DNA of 14,922 bases from JAHIJO01 sp964486075. GTDB taxonomy: Bacteria; Verrucomicrobiota; Kiritimatiellia; JAAZAB01. Shown here piece after piece: positions 1-6,782 of this stretch. The notes beneath the pieces were generated by a model. It did no database searches, was not told the origin of the DNA, and saw nothing but the letters and a program-made list of their open reading frames with translations. The stretch covers positions 1-14,922 of the forward strand of contig CAZALU010000077.1 in NCBI GenBank assembly GCA_964486075.1, written 5' to 3'. A program made the position numbers and the translations under genes. How positions within the stretch are numbered: position 1 is the stretch's first letter; each line of letters begins with the position of its first letter.

Positions 1-1
1 G

Positions 2-979
2 GCACAATCCGAGAAACTCTACCACTCGGGCATTCGATCGACCGGAGCGCGCAGCACCCTGGCCGACGCCAACGAAACGCGGGACTGGCGAATCTTCGCC
101 GACTTCGCGCAGGGTCTGATCCGCGAAGCGTCCGGGTTGTATACCGGAGAGTCTTTTGGCACGGAGCTGGACCAGACGGCCTACGCGCTGGACTCGACCA
201 CGATCGATTTGTGCCTGTCGCTGTTTCCGTGGGCAAGGTTCCGCCGGACGAAAGCGGCGGTGAAACTCCATACGCTTCTGGCTTTGCAGGGGAACTATCC
301 CACCGTTGTCATTATTACTCCGGGCAAGGTTCACGACGTCAATATTCTCGACCAACTTCAGTTCGATGCCGGCTCCTTCTACATCATGGATCGGGGCTAT
401 CTGGACTTCCATCGACTCCATCGCATTCACCGGCATGGCGCCTTCTTCGTGACACGGAGCAAGAGCAACACCCAGATCGAACGACGGTACTCGCGGACGG
501 TCGACAAGGACACCGGGTTGCGATTTGATCAGACCGTCATTCTGTCGGGTGTCCGATCGGGCCCGGAGTACCCCGATGTTCTGCGACGCATAGGATTTGT
601 GGACCTGGAAACAAAAAAACGACTGATCTTTCTGACCAACAACATGGTCCTCCCTGCCTTGACTATTGCCTGTTTGTATCGGGCACGCTGGCAGGTCGAG
701 CTGTTTTTCAAGTGGATAAAACAACATCTTCACATCAAGGCCTTTTTCGGTGTAAGCGAGAATGCCGTCAAGACACAGGTTTGGATCGCGATATCCGTCT
801 ACGTTCTTGTCGCCATCCTCAAAAAACGGTGGCGGCTACCGCACAGCCCTTACACCATTCTACAGATTTTGCACCTTACCCTTTTCGAGAAAAGGCCAAT
901 TTTACAGGCCTTTGCTCCTCATCCGTTACAAATTCAGCACCCCGACCCTCAAAACCAGCTGTATTTACAGGGGGTTTAA
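2..979 (+). CDS. IS4-family transposase, 5' end beyond window
   Basis: The frame is open from the first bases of the window to the TAA at 977-979, giving at least 325 residues. The first in-frame ATG (137) is internal, because coding-like sequence continues upstream of it. All three parts of the IS4 DDE site are visible: the first Asp in ALDSTTIDL, the second in IMDRGYLDFHRL, and the YREK signature Y-x2-R-x3-E-x6-K in YRARWQVELFFKWIKQHL. The C-terminal SENAVKTQVWIA segment is also typical of this family. The enzyme would excise and insert its own element by cut-and-paste transposition. The family is usually somewhat longer, so only the N-terminal DNA-binding part is missing, through window truncation. 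Nothing in the visible part is broken, so it may be intact. The right IS end probably lies in the GC-to-AT transition just after the stop (about 980-1000), but I could not pair it with a left end. Confidence 0.9.
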   Translation, partial: AQSEKLYHSGIRSTGARSTLADANETRDWRIFADFAQGLIREASGLYTGESFGTELDQTAYALDSTTIDLCLSLFPWARFRRTKAAVKLHTLLALQGNYPTVVIITPGKVHDVNILDQLQFDAGSFYIMDRGYLDFHRLHRIHRHGAFFVTRSKSNTQIERRYSRTVDKDTGLRFDQTVILSGVRSGPEYPDVLRRIGFVDLETKKRLIFLTNNMVLPALTIACLYRARWQVELFFKWIKQHLHIKAFFGVSENAVKTQVWIAISVYVLVAILKKRWRLPHSPYTILQILHLTLFEKRPILQAFAPHPLQIQHPDPQNQLYLQGV

Positions 980-1105
980 ACCGGACAGTAGTGTGTGAAT
1001 ATATAAATATTTTTGCCGAATTCTTTGTTAAATTTAGGAGAAAATATTCCTGTCATATCCAGTGCTTGAACGTCAGTCAGCCCCGATGAATAAGTCTGAA
1101 ATTGA

Positions 1106-1349
1106 GAACGTCGATCGTCAATCTTATTTTATATAATAATTTATAATAAAAGCTGTTAACTCTTGATTGTTAAGTAAAAACATGGATTATTCGAGTTATA
1201 TCATATAAGATAAGAACGTCGATCGTTAATCTTATCTTATATAATAATTTATAATAAAAGCTATTAACACTTTATTATTAAGTAAAAACATGGATTATTC
1301 GAGTCATATCATATAAGATAAGAACGTCGATCGTTAATCTTATCTTATA
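1106..1349. repeat. 108-bp tandem repeat, about 2.3 copies, with nested palindrome
   Basis: The string GAACGTCGATCGT recurs at 1106, 1214 and 1322, exactly 108 bases apart each time. The AT-rich remainder, including 'ataataatttataataaaag' and 'aagtaaaaacatggattatt', is nearly identical between copies 1 and 2. Around copies 2 and 3 the arms ATATAAGATAAG and CTTATCTTATA(T) form a long hairpin (1203-1242 and about 1311-1349) with AACG/CGTT as an inner stem. The region is much more AT-rich than the flanks and has no open frame. Its role is unknown; it could be a decayed element end, a protein-binding array or a small satellite. Confidence 0.9.
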
Positions 1350-1430
1350 CGAAGCTAGCGAAAAAAAAGGGGGGGTGCGGAAATGGATTTACGACATAGT
1401 TAATTTCCGGGCTACAGTTATGGGCTGGAT

Positions 1431-1463
1431 TGCAAGTGTGGCACAGGCATTCCTCCCTGTGCA
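1431..1463. repeat. Short dispersed palindrome, 'WHRHS' type, copy 1
   Basis: The string 'gtgtggcacaggcattcc' followed by 'tccctgtgc' forms an imperfect hairpin (CACAGG/CCTGTG) and encodes VWHRHSSLC in one frame. The same unit in inverse orientation is at 1874-1909, where it encodes KWHRHSCLC. I read it as a dispersed noncoding repeat; the short open frame starting at 1430 is a by-product. Confidence 0.7.
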
Positions 1464-1491
1464 ATTTTTTGCTAATTCAATGGTATGACCT

Positions 1492-1629
1492 GAATGGCGC
1501 TAAGTTAAGCCAAATAGGAAACCCACCCCTATCCCCGCCAAGGATGGGAACTATCTGGTCTGCAATGTCTTATATATTATCCCCTCCTGGGAGGGGGAAG
1601 GGGTGGGTGGCCTTATCTTAGCGCCATCC
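1492..1629. mobile_element. MITE-like 138-bp element with terminal inverted repeats
   Basis: The left end GAATGGCGCTAAG (1492-1504) and right end CTTAGCGCCATCC (1617-1629) are inverted repeats matching at 12 of 13 positions. The element is flanked flush by the 11-bp direct repeat TGGTATGACCT at 1481-1491 and 1630-1640; the identity runs on to 15 bases because GAAT follows both copies. Inside are CCCACCCCT and AGGGGTGGGT, a second inverted pair around a C-rich core, and no coding frame. A diverged relative lies at 3259-3402. This fits a small non-autonomous element with target duplication, but the mobilising enzyme is not evident here. Confidence 0.65.
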
Positions 1630-1640
1630 TGGTATGACCT

Positions 1641-1669
1641 GAATTTTGCGCCGAGTCGGCGCAAAATTC
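1641..1669. repeat. Perfect 29-bp palindrome (14-bp stem, 1-nt centre)
   Basis: The arms GAATTTTGCGCCGA and TCGGCGCAAAATTC are perfect reverse complements around a single G. It is the first of a run of hairpins up to 1897. There is no U-tract in either direction, so it is not a typical terminator. Confidence 0.85.
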
Positions 1670-1683
1670 ACCCAAAGGGCCGC

Positions 1684-1721
1684 CACGTGAGTCACGTTCC
1701 ACGTGCCAACGCGGTCACGTG
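1684..1721. repeat. Cluster of CACGTG palindromes
   Basis: CACGTG occurs three times (1684-1689, 1700-1705, 1716-1721), with a fourth CACGT at 1693-1697 between the first two, so the spacing of the full hexamers is 16 bases. The segment may be a protein-binding array or part of a larger cruciform. No gene adjoins it closely. Confidence 0.5.
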
Positions 1722-1765
1722 ACAATGGACGCGTAAAACGCGACCAAATAGGGTTAACCACGTTA

Positions 1766-1800
1766 GTTTCGATAATAACCCAACTGGTTATTATCGAAAC
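1766..1800. repeat. Perfect 15-bp stem hairpin
   Basis: The arms GTTTCGATAATAACC (1766-1780) and GGTTATTATCGAAAC (1786-1800) are perfect reverse complements with a CAACT loop. No T-tract follows on either strand. The stem sequence is unrelated to the neighbouring hairpins, which argues against simple repeat expansion. Confidence 0.85.
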
Positions 1801-1807
1801 TTCACGT

Positions 1808-1864
1808 CTTTCGCCAGGGGGCAATGCCCGCTTAGGCGAAAGTGAACAGCACGGTTATCGTGCT
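1808..1864. repeat. Two consecutive hairpins
   Basis: CTTTCGCC (1808-1815) pairs with GGCGAAAG (1835-1842) around a GC-rich loop that can fold internally (GGGGCA/TGCCC). Directly after it, AGCACG (1848-1853) pairs with CGTGCT (1859-1864) around GTTAT. They continue the hairpin series that starts at 1641. Confidence 0.65.
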
Positions 1865-1873
1865 ATTCAGATA

Positions 1874-1909
1874 TGAACACAGGCAGGAATGCCTGTGCCA
1901 CTTTGCATC
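1874..1909. repeat. Short dispersed palindrome, 'WHRHS' type, copy 2
   Basis: CACAGGCA (1878-1885) and TGCCTGTG (1890-1897) form a perfect 8-bp stem with a GGAA loop, followed by CCACTTTGCATCC. On the minus strand it reads KWHRHSCLC, matching copy 1 at 1431-1463 in the opposite orientation. Confidence 0.75.
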
Positions 1910-2369
1910 CACTGAAAGTGCACCCGAAAAATTCCTGAAATGAACTATGCCGGATTTACTGATTCGAATGAATGCTGTAGTGGGTATACCTCGCTCGGCA
2001 CCAGCGATTACGCGGGGGTCTGGTGAGGGTGTCATGTGTGCATGGTCACCAGCCTGATCGAGGGCCGTCAGGTCAGTCGGCAGGCGGTGCTGAAGATGCT
2101 GGCCCGGGCTGCAAAAAAGACAACGGATAATGGGCAATGGCCATGATTCACGGCTGAAGACCTCGGCTTTTCATGTCCAGGCCCAACAGCTCTTGACCGG
2201 GCTCCTGAGCCGGGTGCCGGCCTTTTTTCAGAGGATGAGGCAACTCTTTGATTACAATATAATTCCAACGCTTTGAACCGCTAACCCCTCCTAACCTCGT
2301 TATGAGACTACGGAGGGCAGTCTCTGACCTTTGGCCCGCGCATCGCGGACATGAATCCTGAACCCTCTC
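1910..2369. other. Stretch without a recognisable gene
   Basis: A short plus-strand frame at 2044-2145 (beginning MVTSLIEGRQVSRQAVLKML) and another at about 2157-2273 (containing LLTGLLSRVPAFFQRMRQL) look protein-like, but they lie in different frames and are too short to assign. They may be relics of one frameshifted mobile-element gene. GGCTC/GAGCC near 2199-2210, followed by a GC-rich segment and TTTTTT at 2223-2228, resembles a terminator only loosely. Confidence 0.4.
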
Positions 2370-2960
2370 TTATGACTGAATCCGTTTCATCAGCCAGGCC
2401 ATGTTTTGTCCGAGCGTGGCCATTGTATTTATGCCTTCCTGGTCCTGTTCGACCTCGCCTTTTTCGCGGCCTATGGCGATATTCCAGTAGCATGAGCCGG
2501 GAACGATCATCTCGTTGGCTAGAAAAAAATGGTTGATGCTGTCGCAGGCGTGGACGGCGCCCGCCCGGCGCGCCGCGACCACGGCGGCGCCGACTTTCCG
2601 CCGAAAGAGGTTGCCGTTGCCGCGACCGACGTAGCCGGCCCGGTCAATCAACGCCTTCAATTCGGAGGTGATGTCGGCAAAATAAGTCGGCGAACCCAGC
2701 AGGATGCCGTCGGCTTCGAACATTTTCGCCAGCCAGGAATTAAGCGGGTCGTCAGTCAGGGCACAGCGTCGGTTTTTTTCGGTGCGACAGCGCATGCAGG
2801 CGCAGCAGCCGCGCAGGCGGGAACCGGCCATATCAATCAACTCGACTTCGATGCCTGCCTGCTCCAGTTCCTGGAATACGCGCCGGATGAGCAGCCCGGT
2901 ATTGCCATCTGGTCGGGGGCTGCCGTTGAAAGCTACGACTTTGAGTTTTTTTGTGGGCAT
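2370..2960 (-). CDS. Flavodoxin-fold FMN reductase / iron-sulfur flavoprotein-like protein
   Basis: The product is 196 residues from the ATG at 2960, chosen because GGAG sits 8 bases upstream; the frame is open further upstream, but that extension is low-complexity and lacks family sequence. VVAFNGSPRPDGNTGLL (residues 8-24) is the FMN phosphate-binding loop of the NADPH-dependent FMN reductase/flavodoxin-like superfamily, and GSPTYFADITSELKALIDR (89 onward) is the second flavin-contact region. Residues 52-66 show C-x2-C-x2-C-x7-C, the compact cysteine motif of Isf-type iron-sulfur flavoproteins, which would hold a [4Fe-4S] cluster. It likely passes electrons between FMN and the cluster in the cytoplasm; the physiological partner is unknown. 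It points the same way as the ADP-ribosylglycohydrolase gene but is separated from it by about 490 bases that include a repeat element, so it is probably a separate unit. A cluster-free NAD(P)H oxidoreductase is the main alternative. Confidence 0.88.
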   Translation of the reverse strand: MPTKKLKVVAFNGSPRPDGNTGLLIRRVFQELEQAGIEVELIDMAGSRLRGCCACMRCRTEKNRRCALTDDPLNSWLAKMFEADGILLGSPTYFADITSELKALIDRAGYVGRGNGNLFRRKVGAAVVAARRAGAVHACDSINHFFLANEMIVPGSCYWNIAIGREKGEVEQDQEGINTMATLGQNMAWLMKRIQS

Positions 2961-3258
2961 GATGAATTCTCCTATGAACCGGGGCGACCTGCCCACATCG
3001 TTGTGCGAAGTGCAGCGGACGGGGGCACCCCAAGTGATTTTTCGCCTGGGCGGATCAGCACGGGCTAAAACCGCGGGTTTCACTGTTGGCATGGATAAAA
3101 GAAAACATATATTTTCTGCTTTCCAACATCCCTGCTAATTCGTCCCGCCTTTCCGGGAGGTCAATATTCTGCGGTTATCAATCTTTGCGGTTTTTTTCTT
3201 GTTTTTGATAGCTTCTATAGTGTTTCAGATAAATAAGGCAAGAATTCAGCACGAAGTT

Positions 3259-3402
3259 CTAAATTAAGCCCAACACGGGAACCAACCCCTGCCCGCAGTG
3301 CTACGCCCAGCGTGGCAGGCAGGCCTGTCCCTTCCCAGGAGGGGAACTGGTTGGCTTGCAATATCTTATCCCCTCCCAGGGTGGGCAAGGGGTGGGTTTC
3401 TT
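3259..3402. mobile_element. Diverged second copy of the MITE-like element
   Basis: This segment repeats the inner features of 1492-1629 in the same order: AATTAAGCC, CCAACCCCT, AGGGGAACTGG, TGCAATATCTTATCCCCTCC and AAGGGGTGGGT. Compared with copy 1 it has extra sequence near 3295-3332 (a GC-rich run with 'gtggcaggcaggcctg'), possibly a nested insertion. The terminal repeats are worn, and I saw no flanking direct repeat. It fills most of the 490-base gap between the flavoprotein gene and the ADP-ribosylglycohydrolase gene. Confidence 0.6.
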
Positions 3403-3422
3403 GATCCCCTGAGGTTAATTGC

Positions 3423-3444
3423 CTGAACATCTATAGTTGTTCAG
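3423..3444. terminator. Stem-loop just downstream of the ADP-ribosylglycohydrolase gene
   Basis: CTGAACA (3423-3429) and TGTTCAG (3438-3444) form a perfect 7-bp stem with an 8-base loop, starting 6 bases after the minus-strand stop at 3451. No U-run follows on the minus strand, so it is more likely an mRNA 3'-end protecting hairpin or a weak terminator than a full intrinsic terminator. Confidence 0.4.
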
Positions 3445-3450
3445 CGCTAA

Positions 3451-4758
3451 TCATGCTTCGTGCCAGACCCGCCGCGCCTGTCGGGCAAAACGCCGCAGCA
3501 GGTCGTCGATGGCGAAGCGCTTTTTGCCGATCAGGTACGAGAGGACTGTGTTGTTGAAATTGCGGTGCCAGTGGACCGGGATTCCTTTGCGGCCGACGAC
3601 GGCGCCGACAATGCTGCCGGCGGTGGCGGCGGTGCAATCGTTATCCAGGCCCATGGCGACGGTTTCGCCGATGACCCGGGTGAAATCGGTTCCGCCGATC
3701 GTGATTCCCCACACCGTGAGGCAGGCGTTGTTGATTGTATGCACGCAGTGCATTCCTTTGAAGCGGCGGTCCACGGCTTCTCGCGCCTGACGGTAATTCC
3801 GGATGCGCGGCGCCACTTTCAAGGCCCAGCGCACTGCCTGGGCGAGGGCGCATTGCCGGGGAATCTCGGTCAGGCCGATTTCGAGCGCCTTGACCGGATC
3901 ATCGACGGTGAAAGCTGCGGAGATGGTGGCGGCGAAAAACATTTCGCCGTAAATCCCCTGCCGGCGGTGACTGATGTAAGCGTCACGGTAGGCTAGGGTG
4001 GCTGCCCGTTCGGGCCAGCCCGGAGCCATGTAGCCCCAGGGGTCGGCCCGGATATCGGCCCCGATCCACTCGCAATAGGGGTTGTTGCGGGCGCCGACCT
4101 GAGATGCCGGAATCTTTTTACGAAGATTCTCCAGGGCGATGGCCTCGGCCGTGCAGGCCATGGGGAGATATTTCAGCCAGGCTTTTCCGACATCTGCCGT
4201 GGTGAAATTAGGGCCGAACTTTTCCACAATCAGCAAACCCAGGAGCGTATAGACAATGTCGTCATCCACCGGGACCCCATCCAGCTTCTCCCGGGTGTAC
4301 GCTTCACGGGGGCTGATATTATATCTTTTTTCGGCAGGCTGGGGAACATAGGTCCAGTAATCCGTGGGAGGAAAATCGTTGTCAGTTTCTTTGGCAAGGG
4401 CCTTCATCCCGTCGATTGACCAGCCTTCAACCGGGGCGCCCAGGGTGCAACCAGCCATCCGGCCCAACAGCGCGCCTTCCAGCCGATTGGCGTAAAGGGC
4501 GGGGCGAAATGCTGGCCAAAGCCGCCGTGGACCGGTGGGCCGCAGGGCCCGGATGGAACGTAGGTCGTTGGGTTCTTTTTGCGCCATGATCCGGTCAATC
4601 GGCAATTTCATCATTTTCGCTGTGGCGGCGCGCAGGGCTTTCTCCGCCTTGATCAAGACGGGCTCCACCCCCCTGGCGCCATACTCGGCTTTGAGTTGAG
4701 CGTAGACTTCGAGGGTGTCTGTTAATTTCCTGAAATGAGATGTTTTTGCGTAAGCCAT
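3451..4758 (-). CDS. ADP-ribosylglycohydrolase family protein
   Basis: The product is 435 residues; its ATG at 4758 is preceded by GGAG with 7 bases between. The core has the family's Gly-rich helix LLGRMAGCTLGAPVEG (98-112), an acidic DDD at 165-167 in the place of the usual TDD metal site, and MGLDNDCTAATAGSIVGAVV near 370-389, equivalent to the usual GGDTDTNAA...G..GA. The second site reads DND rather than DTD, but both metal-ligand aspartates remain. The roughly 90 residues before the core are a family-atypical extension. Members of this family hydrolyse ADP-ribose from proteins, nucleic acids or small molecules using two Mg2+; the substrate here cannot be read from sequence. The gene follows the UlaG-like hydrolase by 79 bases on the same strand and probably shares its transcript. 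No ADP-ribosyltransferase lies nearby, so a DraT/DraG or toxin-antitoxin pairing is not supported. Confidence 0.88.
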   Translation of the reverse strand: MAYAKTSHFRKLTDTLEVYAQLKAEYGARGVEPVLIKAEKALRAATAKMMKLPIDRIMAQKEPNDLRSIRALRPTGPRRLWPAFRPALYANRLEGALLGRMAGCTLGAPVEGWSIDGMKALAKETDNDFPPTDYWTYVPQPAEKRYNISPREAYTREKLDGVPVDDDIVYTLLGLLIVEKFGPNFTTADVGKAWLKYLPMACTAEAIALENLRKKIPASQVGARNNPYCEWIGADIRADPWGYMAPGWPERAATLAYRDAYISHRRQGIYGEMFFAATISAAFTVDDPVKALEIGLTEIPRQCALAQAVRWALKVAPRIRNYRQAREAVDRRFKGMHCVHTINNACLTVWGITIGGTDFTRVIGETVAMGLDNDCTAATAGSIVGAVVGRKGIPVHWHRNFNNTVLSYLIGKKRFAIDDLLRRFARQARRVWHEA

Positions 4759-4837
4759 ATTGATACTCCGTTGCTGAGTGCCAGTTCCTTCGTCCGTTTA
4801 TATCTTTCTCTATTCAAGCTGTTCGCGTGATTCGCCG

Positions 4838-5692
4838 TTAATTTTTGCGTGTCGATAAGGTGCTGCATCGACGCCGCGCGGCGCGGAGAATCATGCGCTC
4901 ACCATGCCGGCACAGGGTCGTTTTGAGGCGCGGATATTTTACGCGCATGTAATCGAGGAACAACTGCGGGTTTTCCGAATTGCTTGCGAACATTTCATAG
5001 TGCAGCGGGATGGTCATGCCCGGGCCAAGCGCGCCGGCCAGGTCCACCGCCTCCTGATACGTCATATTACCGATGCAGTTGGATGCCAGGCGCACCGCGT
5101 CGCGTCCATTTATGGGGAGCAGGACCAGGTCCAGGTTCCAGCGGCTGAGCCGGGTCTGCAGGCCTTCATACACACAGCAGTCACCAGCGTGGTAGATCCG
5201 GAATCCGTTGGCTTCAATGATATAGCCGAGAAAAGGGTAACGCCCGGTTGTCGGATCCCGGTTGAGTAACTCATGGGCCGACGCTACGCCGGTGATGCGG
5301 ACGCCGCATGCCTTGGCACAGGTGCCGTCATCCAGGCCAATAAACCGCTGCGGTGGTATCCGCAGGTCCTTGGCCAACCCGGGCAGCACGAAGTCCGGAA
5401 CGATGAACTGGGCCGCCGGCAAAGACCGGGCGATGGCCGGCCAGGACTTCCGATCGATATGATCGGTATGATCATGGGTGCCGAGCACCAGGTCCACGTT
5501 CTTTAGTTCGTCCGGGTTCAGCAGGGCGGGGATCTGCCGCCGGAGATGCGGCGACAAGAACATGTCGATGCCGATGACGGTTTTGCCGAGCTTGATTATG
5601 AACCCGGACTGGCCCAACCACCAGATCGCGCACTCGCCCTTGCGCAGGGAACATGTCCTAATGTTTTTAAGAAGCGCTTGGCCGGCGAGCAT
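4838..5692 (-). CDS. MBL-fold metallo-hydrolase, UlaG-like
   Basis: The product is 284 residues. The start is fixed by AAGGAGGT seven bases before the ATG. IWWLGQSGFIIKLGKTVIGID (23-43) is the opening strand pair of UlaG-type metallo-beta-lactamase-fold proteins. THDHTDHID supplies H73-x-H75-x-D77-H78, with further metal ligands H140 (ASAHELL), D171 (HAGDCCVYEG) and H231 (PLHYEMF). The complete ligand set suggests an active dinuclear hydrolase. UlaG itself opens L-ascorbate-6-phosphate lactone; this protein has that general architecture, but no ula sugar-transport or aldolase genes are nearby, so the substrate is open (a lactone or phosphodiester is plausible). It has no signal peptide and should be cytoplasmic. 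It is the first gene of a probable two-gene unit with the ADP-ribosylglycohydrolase. Confidence 0.88.
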   Translation of the reverse strand: MLAGQALLKNIRTCSLRKGECAIWWLGQSGFIIKLGKTVIGIDMFLSPHLRRQIPALLNPDELKNVDLVLGTHDHTDHIDRKSWPAIARSLPAAQFIVPDFVLPGLAKDLRIPPQRFIGLDDGTCAKACGVRITGVASAHELLNRDPTTGRYPFLGYIIEANGFRIYHAGDCCVYEGLQTRLSRWNLDLVLLPINGRDAVRLASNCIGNMTYQEAVDLAGALGPGMTIPLHYEMFASNSENPQLFLDYMRVKYPRLKTTLCRHGERMILRAARRRCSTLSTRKN

Positions 5693-5699
5693 GCTGTTT

Positions 5700-5707
5700 A
5701 CCTCCTT
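5700..5707 (-). promoter_or_regulatory. Strong Shine-Dalgarno of the UlaG-like gene
   Basis: On the minus strand AAGGAGGT is complementary to the 16S 3' end over eight bases and lies seven bases from the ATG at 5692. It is the strongest ribosome binding site in the window and fixes the start. Confidence 0.8.
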
Positions 5708-5721
5708 GGATTAAAACAAAC

Positions 5722-5751
5722 AGTATAGCCCAAAGACGGCTGCGTCCGCAA
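5722..5751 (-). promoter_or_regulatory. Sigma70-type promoter for the UlaG-like / ADP-ribosylglycohydrolase unit
   Basis: On the minus strand TTGCGG (5751-5746) and TATACT (5727-5722) are separated by 18 bases. The -10 matches the consensus at five of six positions and the -35 is weaker. Transcription would start about 20-25 bases before the ATG, leaving a very short leader that contains the AAGGAGGT site. Confidence 0.55.
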
Positions 5752-5754
5752 CCC

Positions 5755-5776
5755 AAAAATACACGCAAAAACGTGT
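5755..5776 (-). terminator. Small hairpin with T-run between IS66 relic and UlaG-like gene
   Basis: ACACG (5761-5765) and CGTGT (5772-5776) form a 5-bp stem, and the minus strand continues with ATTTTT. It would stop minus-strand transcription coming from the IS66 remnant just before the promoter at 5722-5751. The stem is short, so strength is doubtful. Confidence 0.35.
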
Positions 5777-5826
5777 GTCTTGAAAGGAAAATGACTGACA
5801 ACCTCCGGAATTTGTCCAAACGCCGT

Positions 5827-6639
5827 TCAACATGCTGTTTTTCGTATCTTCACACCCGGTCGCGCCAATCCCAGGCGATTAACCGGATGGCTCATGATTC
5901 GGTTGTAGATGTCGAGCAGATATTCGTAGGGGTTGAGATCGGCGGCCTTGGCGCTTTGCAGGAGCGTGAGCGCTATGGCGCAGGCCTTGCCGCCGCGCAG
6001 GCTGCCCACAAAGAGGCAGTTCTTGCGGCCGAGCGCGAGCGGACTAATCGTATTTTCCGCGCAGTTGTTGTCGATTTCCAAACGGCCGGCGGTGGTGAAA
6101 CGGTAGAGCGCCGCGCGCTGGTTGCGCGCGTAGCCGATGGCTTTGGCCAGCAGTGAAGAAGGCAGAATGACGCGTTCTGCGCTGATCTCCGTCAGGCGCT
6201 CGTAGAACTTTTCCAACAGGGGCGCCGACTCCGCCTGGCGGACCGCCAGCCGTGCCTGGGGCTGCTCCCCCTTGAGGCGGGCCTCGATCTTGTACAACTC
6301 GCGGATGCGCAAGAGCATTTCCGTGCAAGGCTTGGGCGCGGAGTTGAGCGCCTCGTCCCATTTCCTCCGGGCATGGGCCCAGCATCCGACTTCGATAAGG
6401 CGCGCGCCGTTCTCGAAGAGGTGATCGTATCCAGAATAAGCGTCCGCCTGCACGAACCCGGCATACTTCGCCAGAATCTGGCCGGGGCGCTCTTTGCGCC
6501 GGTCTTCGGTGAAGTCGAAAAACCGGTGCGGCGGATCGCACCCTCCCACGTAGACCCATATCCGCGTCTTTTTCGTCCGCCCTAAACCTTCCTGCAGCAG
6601 GCCCACCGGCTTATCCTCGGTGACGATTCTCAACGCCGG
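5827..6639 (-). pseudogene. IS66-family transposase (TnpC), N-terminally truncated
   Basis: The open frame of about 270 codons begins right after an in-frame TGA (6642-6640); the first possible start is a TTG at 6633. IS66 transposases are usually about 500 residues, and here the N-terminal half with the leucine zipper, HTH and zinc-finger regions is absent. What remains is the catalytic part: TEDKPVGLL in place of the usual xDETPVxVL around the first Asp, QADAYSGYDHLF with the second Asp, GCWAHARRKWDEA, then GRLEIDNNCAENTISPLALGRKN with the final Glu, and the C-terminal NPYEYLLDIYNRI segment. The altered ED/DE at the first catalytic position and the missing N-terminus indicate an inactive relic. 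No tnpA or tnpB partner is visible upstream, where the sequence changes to repeats. Confidence 0.88.
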
Positions 6640-6718
6640 TCAAAAACGGGCTTTTGGCCGATTTAGAAATGGATTGAAAATAATTATATTGTCGCCAAAT
6701 GCGGTAACTGCTCCCTGC

Positions 6719-6782
6719 GGTAGGGCGAACCCTCCGGGTGATCCGATCTCGGAACGGCTCGGCAGGGACGCCTCGCCCCACC
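6719..6782. repeat. Palindromic repeat, 64 bp, GC-rich
   Basis: GGTAGGGCGA (6719-6728) and TCGCCCCACC (6773-6782) form a 10-bp stem with one mismatch. The interior contains CCGATCTCGGAACGGCTCGG, which can fold again. It has the form of a dispersed REP-like unit. No coding frame fits it. It occupies the boundary zone upstream of the IS66 relic. Confidence 0.6.

Noticed and set aside
1106..1349. Possible CRISPR array
   Set aside because: The period is 108 bases and nearly the whole unit is conserved, so there are no short repeats with variable spacers and no cas genes.
1430..1621. Small protein beginning MQVWHRHSSLC
   Set aside because: The coding sequence is made of a dispersed palindrome plus the MITE-like element; there is no ribosome binding site and no conserved protein feature beyond the repeat.
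2190..2230. Intrinsic terminator with GGCTC/GAGCC stem and TTTTTT
   Set aside because: The 5-bp stem ends about a dozen bases before the T-run, and no gene ends just upstream on that strand.
2044..2273. Transposase-like peptides MVTSLIEGRQVSRQAVLKML and LLTGLLSRVPAFFQRMRQL
   Set aside because: They lie in two frames, are very short and match no family motif I can name; I only mention them as possible relics.
3451..5692. Toxin-antitoxin or phage-defence cassette based on ADP-ribosylation
   Set aside because: There is an ADP-ribosylglycohydrolase but no ADP-ribosyltransferase or other toxin gene; the neighbouring gene is a UlaG-like hydrolase.
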